Positions 1-10,772 of a stretch of 64,000 nucleotides of DNA are shown one piece after another. The notes under the pieces are model-generated. The model was not told the DNA's origin. It worked only from the letters and a program-made list of their open reading frames with translations, and did no database searches. Numbering within the stretch: the first letter of the stretch is position 1; each line of letters begins with the position of its first letter. This DNA comes from Rhyacichthys aspro (lineage: Eukaryota > Chordata > Actinopteri > Gobiiformes > Rhyacichthyidae). The DNA lies in contig CM072170.1 in the NCBI GenBank assembly GCA_036850595.1, positions 19,328,051 through 19,392,050 on the forward strand, read 5' to 3'. Made by a program: the position numbers and the translations under genes.

Positions 1-1394
1 ACCATCCTTCCCACATTTTAAAGCGTCATGTTATATGTTACTATTAATAAAGTTCATGTTTAAACCCCCAGATGCAAATTTTATTTCTGTTGTTGCTTGA
101 CTCTTGTAAACAGAGTTTACCTTTTCAGTAATACTAATATATTATTTTGCTCTTATAAATTCATAGTAACCTAGTGTTATAGTTTAAAGGGGAACATAAA
201 CCCCCGTGTTTGAAGAGTAAAAGCTTATATCCACAGAGAAGTTAAGTTTTTAAGTTAAAAAGCTCTTGAGTGTACTTCTCAATCACACTATGTAATTGCA
301 AATCCAAAATAAACCAGCAACCAATTACCTCTACTACAATGAAAGTGCATAATGCTGCAGATATTATTATAGCCATAAACGTTACTGGAGACTGGGACTT
401 TCAATAAGCTCTGTATGTCTCTCAATAAATGGCAGATGCACTGTGTATCTAGCAGCTGATGTAACAGCAATGAAAAATAGATAAAGTGGATGAGCCGAGA
501 TAATGGGTTTAATGTGAATCAGGTGTACTGGCAAGACGTTTCATTTAGCTCAGCATTCTTTTCAGGTTCAACTGCTTCTACCAGTCCTCCCACACAAGAC
601 ACCAAGGAGCTATTTACAGACAGTCCAACCACCCACTTTTCTCACCACACACAGAAAGATCTTAGCTAAAGTGCAGCTATGCATAAACATGAGGCCTCAA
701 AGTATTGCCGCAATGTTATGAATTGATACAAGGCATGTGGAGAAACAAAGTGCTTTTAAGAGCTGACCCCTTCCATTTGTGCTAGTTAGCCCACAGCTCT
801 GCTTGTAAAATATTTTGTAGTTAGCATTGAGAGTGTCTGATGTGAAAGCTGGAGGGGAAGGTCTTCTAAGCAATGTTTCAGAACTAGTGACTTCAGAATC
901 TCATTTACATAGGCCAGTGTGAGTTCATATGTCACACAGAGACAATAACATTTGTAGCCTTTTCAAACAAAGATAAGGAATTTGGCCTTAATTGAAAAAG
1001 ACCTGTCAAAAAGTGCTGCGATAATTTATTACAAATTCTACTTCTAAACCTGAAAGGGTTCAAAACAGTTTCTTGTGTTACACTTTTCTTTGGTAGATCA
1101 TGCAACATGAGCATTTTTTATTATTTTTTTATTTTAGTGACTGGATAACATGTTGAACAGTTTTAAACTTAACTGGAAGATATTAGAGGTAATATGAAAG
1201 TCATTATTGCCCTTCAAGACCTGGCATGGACATGCTGACTAAGTGATCATTTATCAGATATGTATGATAATATCATATATTGTATGATTAAACCTACAGT
1301 AATTCTTGAACTATCAGAGATGGGTGTGCCATTTCAGATGTTATGTTATACCATTTTGTACCACTATTAGATTAAGATTAAGTAACTGTATTGA
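1..1394. other. AT-rich intergenic DNA, nothing recognised
   Basis: Only short random open frames are present. I see no splice-compatible conserved exon, no repeat with clear ends, and no RNA gene. Confidence 0.5.
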
Positions 1395-1469
1395 TCCCAC
1401 AATGGCAATTGAACCTGTGACCTTTGAGCCACAAGCTCAACTCCCTAACCTCCAGGCCACCGCTGCCCT
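1393..1469 (-). repeat. tRNA-derived SINE head (fish type)
   Basis: Read on the minus strand, the segment begins GGGCAGCGGTGGCCTGGAGG and contains a B-box-like GGTTCAATTGC, followed by a TTGTGGGATCAATAC type sequence. This is the tRNA-like head of a common fish SINE. The A box is degenerate. It ends about 9 bp from the TTA target site of the neighbouring Harbinger-like element. Confidence 0.6.
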
Positions 1470-1480
1470 CACAGAGCTTA

Positions 1481-2167
1481 CGCCTTATTTACACTGATGG
1501 ATACGGAGCGGAATCTGTACGGTGTCCGTACAGACTGCCATTTACACCGGATGCGGTGCATGTGCTGTACGTGTCCAGAAATCTGCATCCGCGAGACCAC
1601 AAAACCACAGGGATTCACGCTGAAGGGTTGAGTTCACGCGATAACATCCATATAAAGAGAGAGGTGCTTGTAAACAAAAGCCACACTGCCTTATATATAC
1701 CCCAGAGCTCCAGCTATTTCACTTACCTTCTCTTCTGGTGTTGTCCTAATAAAAAGTATGTGCGGTATCATATAAAATTGTGTGGTTTTGGACTTGATGA
1801 ATCTCTCGTCGTCCATGGTCTCAAATAACCCCTAGGACCCTCTGTCACTGCACTTGTGACCCCCGTGTCAGAATATGACGTAATACAGCATAGCGAGAGT
1901 TCTTGGAACTTGTTTTATTTTGAAATATACCGGATCCACCTCGCTGGCTCACGTCTGACTTCCTGTCTGGCTCGTGTAATTTCTTCAACTTCATGAAAAT
2001 CCGCATGCGGAGTCCGGAAAAAATAGACTCCTTGCGGAAACCTTCCGGAGTTCTGGATCCGGACATCTACCGCACCACAGCTGGTGTAAATGCTCACACG
2101 GACTACAAGGGTTCTTTTTCCAATGGTTTCTTTCCGGATACGTTTCGCAGTCAGTGTAAATTAGGCC
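1481..2167. mobile_element. Non-autonomous Harbinger-like element, TTA target duplication
   Basis: The ends are imperfect inverted repeats: CGCCTTATTTACACTG on the left, and on the right CAGTGTAAATTAGGCC, its approximate reverse complement. Direct TTA trinucleotides flank both ends (1478-1480 and 2168-2170), the target-site size and sequence of PIF/Harbinger elements. No transposase remains. The interior is GC-richer than its surroundings and holds several CGGA-containing repeats. Confidence 0.6.
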
Positions 2168-2170
2168 TTA

Positions 2171-3400
2171 GAATGTCCTGTCATCTTGTCGTAGTAATTC
2201 AGAGTCCAGGGGAATGATGGTTGATACTTCAGAGATATCCAGTGCAAAATGGACGTGTGTCAAAATAACTATAAATGACACTCACTAAAATAACCCAAAC
2301 AAAAGAATAAGACTAGATCAGAGACTCTTTTGTAGTTGATTGTAAAAAAGAAACATCCATGTGTTTTATTTGTATTTATTTATTTATTTATTTATTTTTA
2401 CCCATAACTACAGTGACATTTGCATCTGAAATCTTTTTACATCAGCCTTTCATATAGTCAGTTGGTTCTGCCACTTTCACAGACTGTGACAAAGTGGGTT
2501 GTTGTCACTTTTCCCCATTATTTAATTTGTCACTTTGTCATTTCATTTATGTGTTCATTTGTTCATTTTACATATAATTTACAATATTGAACTCAACTGC
2601 TAGACATAACTTTCCTGTTTAGAACTTGTTTACTTATTGAATACATTTACTATAAATTACCACACTTACACATACTTGACTTAATAATGCTTAATTGTGT
2701 TAAAATTGTTCATTTTATGTTAAGATTTACATTTAACCTGCAGCACCATATGGTTGAAAAAATGTATGTATGTTTTTGTGTATTTTGGTTTGTATTTTTT
2801 GTGTTTACTGCTTTAGTTAAAACACACATTTAAAGGGACAACAAACCTGTAAATATGTACTTTGATTCTGTTAAGCCAAGTTAACAGAGAATTTTGTACA
2901 TATTATTCTGAACATATATATTTTGCCTCGTCCTAAGTGAATTTGTGTGGAATAGACTTAACTAAGTCTGCCTCCTGCTTTGACCACAGTGGCCAACTTC
3001 CACACACAGACATTGTCTGTCAGGGAAGCAGTGTGAAATGTGGACAGGGCTTTCAGATATCCACATGGTCAGTGAGCAGCAATGACATGTTTGTGAGAGG
3101 CCATCAACAGGGATTGTAGCAAAGGTCCTCTCTGTAAAATGACATTGGACAAGATCTCTATGGCTCATGTTGAGCCAAACAGGCCAATAGGTGAATAAGA
3201 ATGTAAACAGCCTTTAGGAATTAATGTGAGGGTAAATGGTTGCAACGAGGAAGAACTTCTGACTTTTCATGCTACTTGACATTGAAGAGACATTGATATG
3301 GAGAAGGAATGGCAAAATGTGAGCGGATTCCAGCTCCACCAAAATCACTGCTTAAGAAAGGCAAGAGTTCGATTTAATCCTGGATGACAGGTAAATTTGG
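2171..3400. other. AT-rich intergenic DNA
   Basis: It contains a (TTTA)n run near 2375-2400. I see no gene or element with clear boundaries. Confidence 0.45.
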
Positions 3401-3419
3401 ATGAGGGCCTCCAGTGGAG

Positions 3420-4295
3420 AACTTTATTACGGACAGAGTAAACAGCTAAACCGTGACCTGGGTGTGGTTGACAGCGTTGGGTTTGATGGACAATTCTTTC
3501 AATCTCCCAGTGCACCGACAATTACAGGGTGTGACCTGGTCTCTGGTTAGTGAACTGCACTGGCCGGTGGAAGACTGTTCTCAGGCTGGGATCCAGACTC
3601 CTCAATAGTTGTTTGACAGGACAAGGCATCAGGTATGGTGTTCTGGTAGACTGGTTGGTAGGTCAGGGTGAATTAGAATCTGCCCAGGAAAAGTGCCCAA
3701 CTAGTCTGCTGGGAATTCAACCTCATAGCTGAGCGGAGATAGGAGAGATTGTTATGACTGTCCACATGATGAAGGGGTGCACGGATCCCTCCAACCAGTG
3801 TCTCCATTTGGAAAGCAAGGGAGCTGCCTTTCTGCTGTAGTTGCTGGGATAGGCTCCAGCCACCCGCGACCCCAAACAGGACTAAGTGGTAGAAAATGAA
3901 TGAATGCTGCAGAACCGAACAAACATGCTGAATGTGTTGCTGGAGATCTTTGGAAAAGATTAAACTGTCATCCAGGTAGACGAATGTAAAAAATGTAAAT
4001 GTAAAAATGTATTCAGCATGTCCCTGAGAATGTAATTAACAAGGACCTGGAAAACAGCAGGGGCATTAGTAAGGCCGAACGGTGCTCTCCCTGCACCTTT
4101 CTCTAAGCCTGTTAACAAGGCGCGTTGCAAGAGATATAAGTGATTCATTCAAGGCTATTGGTCTTATCTTGAGCAACTCATCCTTGACATTTTCGGCCAA
4201 CCCTCTCATAAATGCTCTTTGCGGTGCTGTGTCCTGTCACCCAATCTCAGCTGCCAGGATTCGGAAATCCACTGTCATATTGAGCTACAGATGAA
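3420..4295 (-). mobile_element. Decayed chromovirus-like Ty3/gypsy relic
   Basis: The minus strand shows a gag-like segment at about 4290-4090 (MTVDFRILAAEIGW... ending TRLVNRLRE). It is joined directly to a reverse-transcriptase segment at about 4090-3960 (PFGLTNAPAVFQVLVN, ILRDML). A weaker segment at about 3470-3420 (VYSVRNKVLHWRPS) resembles the region just before a chromodomain in fish Sushi-type elements. Protease, most of RT, and most of integrase are missing. The order gag-RT-chromodomain fits an internally deleted chromovirus, with a SINE tail inserted near 3819-3906. Confidence 0.6.
3819..3906 (+). repeat. Fish SINE 3' segment, copy 1
   Basis: The sequence GCTGGGATAGGCTCCAGCCA, then CCCGCGACCCC, and an AATGAATGAATG tail matches the 3' part of the SINE copy at 61397-61808. 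Confidence 0.65.
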
Positions 4296-6700
4296 GAGCC
4301 TTTGGGTAAGCGACCGTTTAGCTGCTTCCTTCCCCTTAAGGGGGTGAGTTTATGTGTATGAGTGAATTATTGGTGAGTTGCTCTCCCAAACTACAGTTGC
4401 CTATTGTGAGGCTTTCCCTGAGTAGGCTTAAAGTAAAAGCAATGCAGGACTTACCTGTAGAGTAGGTGCTTGAGACAGCACTGAAGAAGGATTTGGCCAC
4501 AGGCACCCAGATTGGCGGAGAAGCACTTGTGAGTAGGAATGTGAGGTTCCCACAAGGGGTGGGATTATCAATGCATCTTTTGTTTCACTACAGATTTTCT
4601 TTTTTCTCACTGTCTGACTATTAAAGCAAAGTATTAGTAATGACCCATAATGAATTTACTTCAATATATTTTATTCATAAAACAAATGGAAGTGATTTGG
4701 CAAGTCAACAGCAACAAGGTGTCAAAGAACCAACAGGAAATTAAAAGTGCCCTGTAGCAGCATTCTTGTAACAAATTAGATATATAAATAAAAGCCTCAC
4801 AATAAAGGTTCAACCAGCCTTTGGATTCAGGGTTTGATACCTACTCCTTTCTGTATTTTTGAGTGTACACTTTAGACTGAGACATGTTTAGCTTAGCCTA
4901 TGTCACAGAGAGGCACACACAGAGGATGAGTTGAGTGAGTGACTGAGGCTGTGCAAGTCTCCAGTCTAATGATAATGAACATCTCCTGCATTGACTGCAG
5001 CTGAGAGGGAATGCTGCGAGCAGACTGGGTCGGGGGAGGGGCGCACGGCAGTGCTCCTGCTCATTGAGAAAAGTGAAACCACAACTCAAACAAAAAAGGT
5101 TTCCAATAACACCAGGAAAGTCGTTAAATTTGTTGCTAGTTGCTTTTTGAAAAAGAGTCGCTAGAGGGGTCTTAATAGTCGCTAAATATATCGCCTAAAT
5201 CATTGTTTGGTAAATACCACTGTTAAAAATGCTTTTAAAAAGATTTACTCTCCCAACAATACACATTTTTATATAAAATAAGCTTGGGTTTGATGCTGAC
5301 CAAACTGTCATGATATTAATTCACCTGAAAAGTGGACTGGTGGGCCCAAGCGTCTTTATGACAGTGACTACTGCACTTCTCTTAAAATTCTTTGTTTGAT
5401 GATACTTACGAGGCAGTTTGTACATAAAAGGTCTTTTGGGACCCACCTGAAACTTTAAAGATTCTGGGGACAATCTGGAGGAGGTTATGAGGTGCCTCCT
5501 GTTTGCAGCAATACAAGCAGGCCTCTGGAGGACTTACTCATTCCCAGGCCCACAGTTAATTGCCGACTCATAAAGAGAGTGTCACTCTTAGACCAGCTGT
5601 CCTCCTGAGATGTGCAGTTTGAGAGGAGTGAAACTTCAGCTTAGGGTTTTCTCTTCTATCAGCCTGTGTAAGGATAACTAGCATCTCCCAGTGTCTGTCA
5701 TGTGGTTAGACGGGGAAGAGCTGGAGGTGATGGACAAATAAATTAGTTGGCCGGATTGTGGAGAAAATGTGCATTTTCATTGCAACATAAAACTTGGCAT
5801 GTGATCATCTCTGCAGAAACACCAGATCTGCTGTCAGTAAACCAGGGCAGGCATTTTCTCTAGGGCTGTATTATTCTGAAACTCTGTATGATGCAATCTG
5901 AGAGGCAAACAGTGCAGAGACTATGCTCCACTTTTCAATTAACTCAGTAAAACAACTTAGACAAGGACTTACACAAGAAAGAGCAGGTTTTGAAGGGAAA
6001 AAAGTACATTTTATAATTTAATAGAAACTTACCAACCCATTAAAAATGAATGAATAAATGAATGAACTGCATGAGTTAACTTTTATAAAGCTTTAACAAA
6101 ATGGTAGCTGAGACATAAAACTATGTGTAGCCCTATGGCAGCTTAGACCCCTGCATGCGACCCATGTGTATCCCGGCCACTACAAGGAGTTCATGAGATG
6201 TGACTTTATTTTTAGCTTTGTGGGGGGATTGGGGTCGTGACATGCGGCGGATCTGTCTGCACCTTTCTACTTCAGGTGGGATTTATAAAGCAGAAATTGC
6301 ATGCAGATGTGTGCACACACAACCAGAGGCATCTGAAACTAAAATCTGTCCTTTCTCAAGTGGAAAAATGTTCACATATTGTTATAACGACTGGTAAGAG
6401 TGGATCGAAAGGCAGACAAATGCACCATTCAAAAAGGTTTATTGATAAAAAGCAAAATAGAAGAAAACAAGTGATGAGCTGGGAGTCGGAGGGAGCTGGA
6501 GACTGGAGCTGAGCTGGAGACTGGGGCGGAGGCAGGGAGGCACATTGAACTGACGATCTGGCAGTGTGTGGAAGAATGAGCCGGTTCTTTGTACTGCTGG
6601 GCTGAGGGTTTTGGCTTGGTTGGAGAATTGACTGCAGGTAAGTAGTTGGTGGAACCAGAGGTGAAGGCGGTGCAGGCTCAGGAGAATATCAGCCAGTCTA
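4296..6700. other. Intergenic DNA, nothing firm
   Basis: A stretch near 5110-5210 with repeated GTCGCTA-type words looks like an old dispersed repeat. Near 6040-6065 there is an AATGAATGAATAAATG simple repeat. No exon or gene is supported. Confidence 0.4.
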
Positions 6701-6704
6701 ATCT

Positions 6705-7201
6705 ATATCCTCCTGACTACCAGGGGAAAAAAAATATCCCAATTACTTATTTTTCTAATTTTCCCAGTTGTTTAGAAAGCATTGAATACACTGAATAATT
6801 TTTTTTTTTCCTTTATAGGTTTTTATTTACACTCTAATTTTACAGTAAAACATTGTTACTCCACTATAAAAAAAATATTTAAAGTGTTCATTAGAGATTC
6901 ATAAAAAAACATTACAATTCAATATTGACCCAGAATTTGTTGAATGAAAAAGATTTAACATTTACTTCTCTTCTTTCCATAAAATGTGCTTGTGCTGATG
7001 GACACCATTTTCCTTGGAAAGGAAGAGGAAGTTCCCAAAACTCCACCCCTATAAATTTGGTATCATTCAAAAGTGCTAAACGTCCTCTTTAGAACACACA
7101 AGGAGTTGGTAAGATAGTATGCAGGGGATTGGAGATATTTGAGTAAACAAATGTCCACTACAGAGGACAAATTTGAACTACGGGTAGTCAGGAGGATATA
7201 A
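6705..7201. mobile_element. Candidate MITE with TATATCCTCCTGACTACC ends
   Basis: Both ends carry the same 18-base motif in inverted orientation (left 6705-6722; right about 7184-7201). The interior is AT-rich and non-coding. The superfamily is not clear because the target duplication is ambiguous. Confidence 0.5.
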
Positions 7202-9976
7202 AATATATGTTATATATCTAACCCATTGTACTAGCCATTTCATTTTCCTTTGACTGTTTTGGGGAAAATATTTACTGTATTCATTGGCATGTATTATTCA
7301 ATGTCTGAATGTTGTGACAGGCTCAGTAAAATGGTTACCTCAACAAACTATAATAAGAGAACCAAGACTTGTTTATTTTTAACCAACGTCAGTACCAACT
7401 ATTTCTTGTATAGCATCTTATACATAATAAACTCCAGGTCTACTGCACAGACAACAACAGAAGACAATAGTACAGTTCCAAGCTTTAGTAAGCCAGACAA
7501 CACAGCATTTATGTATTAGGTATTTGAATTTCCATGCCTACCCTTTTAATACACTTAGCATATACAAATTTATGTTAAATGGAAATGTTATATTCCTTCA
7601 GATCATAGCAATTACAGCAGCAGTGTTTTGTAACTGTATAATAACCAGTGACCTTCCTAATACAGAATGTTCACCTTGTTTATGTCCTGTATATATCCAG
7701 TATCCTGTCAGGAGATAAGACATTATGGTCTTACAGTAGTCTACAGTACAGTAATACTCTTAGTGCATTACAGGCAAGAATTAAATAAAAATGTATATAT
7801 CACAATATGATTCAGATTCATTTATTATTCAGCTGCAAGGGCCACCCCGCAAACTCCACCAATGGTTACAGCATCACAGGGATAGAGCCTGAAGACTTTG
7901 CAGCTTCAGATTCACAACCATCATCAGCAGAATTAAGCTGGTGAAGTCAATAGCTTAGTCTCAGTTTGAAAATATCCCTCTCACAAGTCTGACGCCAGTG
8001 ACTGCTAATGAGCTTGGATGAAGGGTACATGGGTATATATACTACACAAGAGAATAGCATGACTTCTAACATGGACTATAAACAAATTAAAAGAGTCTAT
8101 AGATAATTTCAGGTGTAGGGCTGGCTTCTTCAGGGTTTCTTCCGGGTTCTCTGGTTTCCCCCACCAACATCAAAACATGCTAGGCGCCCGCTAGTGATAG
8201 CTGCTGACAATTCATTTCCCTACGGGGATAAATTATTAATTAATTATAGATTATTAATAGGCCCGAGCCATAGCCGGTGGCGACTTAAATTTTATTTAAG
8301 TGAACAAAATACAACCCCAACAAAAAGAAATGTTATTTTTAGTCCCCAAGAAAAAATATTGAAAAATGAGTCAGTGGCAACCCCTGGAAAATCACAATAC
8401 ATTAGTCCTATGGAAAGCGAAAGTAAATTTTTTCCAACGTTTTTCCAACGCCTAAAAGGCTCTAAATTTGGCCAAAATCCGCTAGACGCCTGTGCCAACA
8501 AAATGTATCCATTTGTTTTTTGATATGTTATTAGGTTTGGCCACAGTGAGCCTGTTAGAAGGCAGTTATTTTTGGAAATATAAATCTCTTATCTCCAGTA
8601 ACTCCAGTAAACATTGTCAGATCTAGTGGGACCCATTGAAGCATTTGCACACATTAATGTCCTCAACACAATCATATTGAAATAATAGAGTTGTCTTCAA
8701 AAATGGCCCTCCAGCGCCCCCTATAAATTTTAAATGGGCCAAAAAAAAATTTTGTTTTACAAATTTGGCCCAAACATCCCATGGTAACAGCCCAAATGTG
8801 TGGAAAAGGTGAATGGATGAATGAATTTATCGTAGCCTAATGAAATTATTACACACATTCATTATTCATTCACATTATTATCTTCAGGTCATTTTATTAT
8901 TTATTATCAGTTAATAGAAAGTCACAAATTAGTAATAAGTAATTTAATCATTAGTATGTTGAACATAGTTTCATAGTTTTTGTTTTGAAATAGAATGTTG
9001 TTGATGGTCTGAATAAATAAGTTCCTCCTACGTACGCCATTTGAATCTCAGCCTGAAAGCAGCAGCGAGCCACCCACTTCCACCTGGAGATTTCACATTG
9101 AGACATGAGCCGCGAAGTGTCAGAATCCAGCCCGAACCGGTGTCAGTAACAGCCTCATGCAAGCTCTCAGTCTGTTGTATTTTTAACCTGAGAAGATGAG
9201 GCACCACATGGGAGTCTTACTGGGGCTGAACATCCTCAAGTTAAAGAAACAGCTGGAATATGTCTAGGGTGAAGTTTCAGTGAGTGGAATAATAACATAA
9301 TATAAGTTACACAAGTCAATATCTCTGTTATGGAAGAAAAAATATTAACTAAGTCATTAGTGAAGATGTGTGTATGCAAAAGTTTAATGGTCCCCGCTTA
9401 CACAATATCTATCAAGAAAATGTAAGGAATTATAGAGTTATCATAAATCTCACAAACATATTAGCGAAAACACAAAATAATTACTGTAGAAACGCAATGA
9501 AATGTTACCAAACGTGTACAAATAAACTATAACAAAATACAATAAGTCCAAAATAAATGTTTTTGTGAGTAGACAGTTAATTGCATAGATCCCATGGAAG
9601 TATAATAAGAGCTAGTTAAGGCACTGCCCCCTTTCCCCTGCCGCCAATTTGATAAGTGGCCACTCAAAGTATTGCAAAGTGAAAATAATGGGCGGCCACG
9701 TTTTTTTACTCATTCAGTATCCTGTTCTGATCCATGATGGATCCATGGTTGAATGGTGGTGTCTCCGAAGGGGTCGAAGTAGGTATAAATGTGTTATTTT
9801 AATGCTAGACTGCAAAAGTTGTTTTTTCTGTCATAATCAGCTATCATTTAGCGGGTATTAGCTGTGAGAATGCAAATATTAACATGTAAAGAAGAACTTA
9901 AACTGTAATCTATAAGCTATCTATATGCAATATGGTTTTGTACACATCACAGCCCGAATGGCAGTTAAGTCATTTG
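7202..9976. other. Intergenic DNA with one dispersed repeat
   Basis: Positions 7631-7719 have a diverged second copy at 46371-46459. Near 8138-8178 a short GGGTTCTCTGGTTTCCCCCAC stretch resembles the SINE body. Otherwise nothing is recognised. Confidence 0.4.
7631..7719 (+). repeat. Dispersed repeat X, copy 1
   Basis: About 89 bases shared with 46371-46459, including the exact word CACCTTGTTTATGTCCTGTA. The family is unnamed. Confidence 0.6.
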
Positions 9977-10772
9977 GTCTTCTCCACATTCTGTGGCTCC
10001 TGTGAGGAGAGCGTCTTATTCATATATTATGCTGATTAAAATTAAGGTGATGTATTTTAGCAGTTTTTGTGACCTGTTATTTAATAATACCAATGCAACA
10101 ATTCCCAAAGATTATTTTTAGTGTAAATTTCAAAGATATACAGTGACAAGCCATTGCATATTGCATTGCATATGGATTGTTGTTTTTTTTTTAATTATTT
10201 GATTTTCTTACTAGTAATCAATGTCCTCATTCCCACACATTTTAGTGACAGACAAGTATTCACACCCACATTCACTCCTATTGGCAATTAGAGTAGCCAA
10301 TTCACCTACATTTTTGGAACTACCCACTCTACCACCATGGCTTCTTTTTTTTTTTTTTTTGTAGAAATCCAAAGTCTTTTTTAGCAAGGGTTTATTTGAA
10401 ATAAATACACTTTTTTCTTTTTAAAGTAATAAGACTCATAGAAAAGTCTTGTTTGCAGCAAATCTAGAATAATTTTTTAGTCATGTCCTTCAGTGAAATA
10501 ATTTTAGGATAAGGTCATCTTCTGATGTGCTTTCCTGATCTGGTGAGAATGAGGACATTGATTACCAGTAAGAAAATCAAATAAAACAATGCATATTACG
10601 GCTTATCACTGTATGTCTTTGTAATTTACAGTAAAAATAATCTTTGGGGATTGTTGCATTGGTATTATTAAATAACAGGTCACAGAAACTGCTAAAATAC
10701 ATTAACTTCATTTTCATCAGCCAAATATATTAATGAGATGTTCTCCTCACAGGAGCCACAGAATGTGGTCTG
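9977..10772. repeat. Large imperfect inverted repeat (fold-back element)
   Basis: The left arm (about 9977-10233) and right arm (about 10541-10772) are reverse complements over most of their length. They share, for example, CCACATTCTGTGGCTCCTGT, then CTGTTATTTAATAATACCAA and AGTAATCAATGTCCTCATTC-like blocks. The ~300-base centre holds a reverse SINE fragment (10249-10345) and a poly-T run. No coding sequence is evident. Confidence 0.75.
10249..10345 (-). repeat. SINE fragment inside the fold-back loop
   Basis: The minus strand has the 'GGTGAATTGGCTACTCTAAT' and 'GAGTGAATGTGGGTGTGAAT' words, typical of the middle of the fish SINE seen at 61397-61808. Confidence 0.5.
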
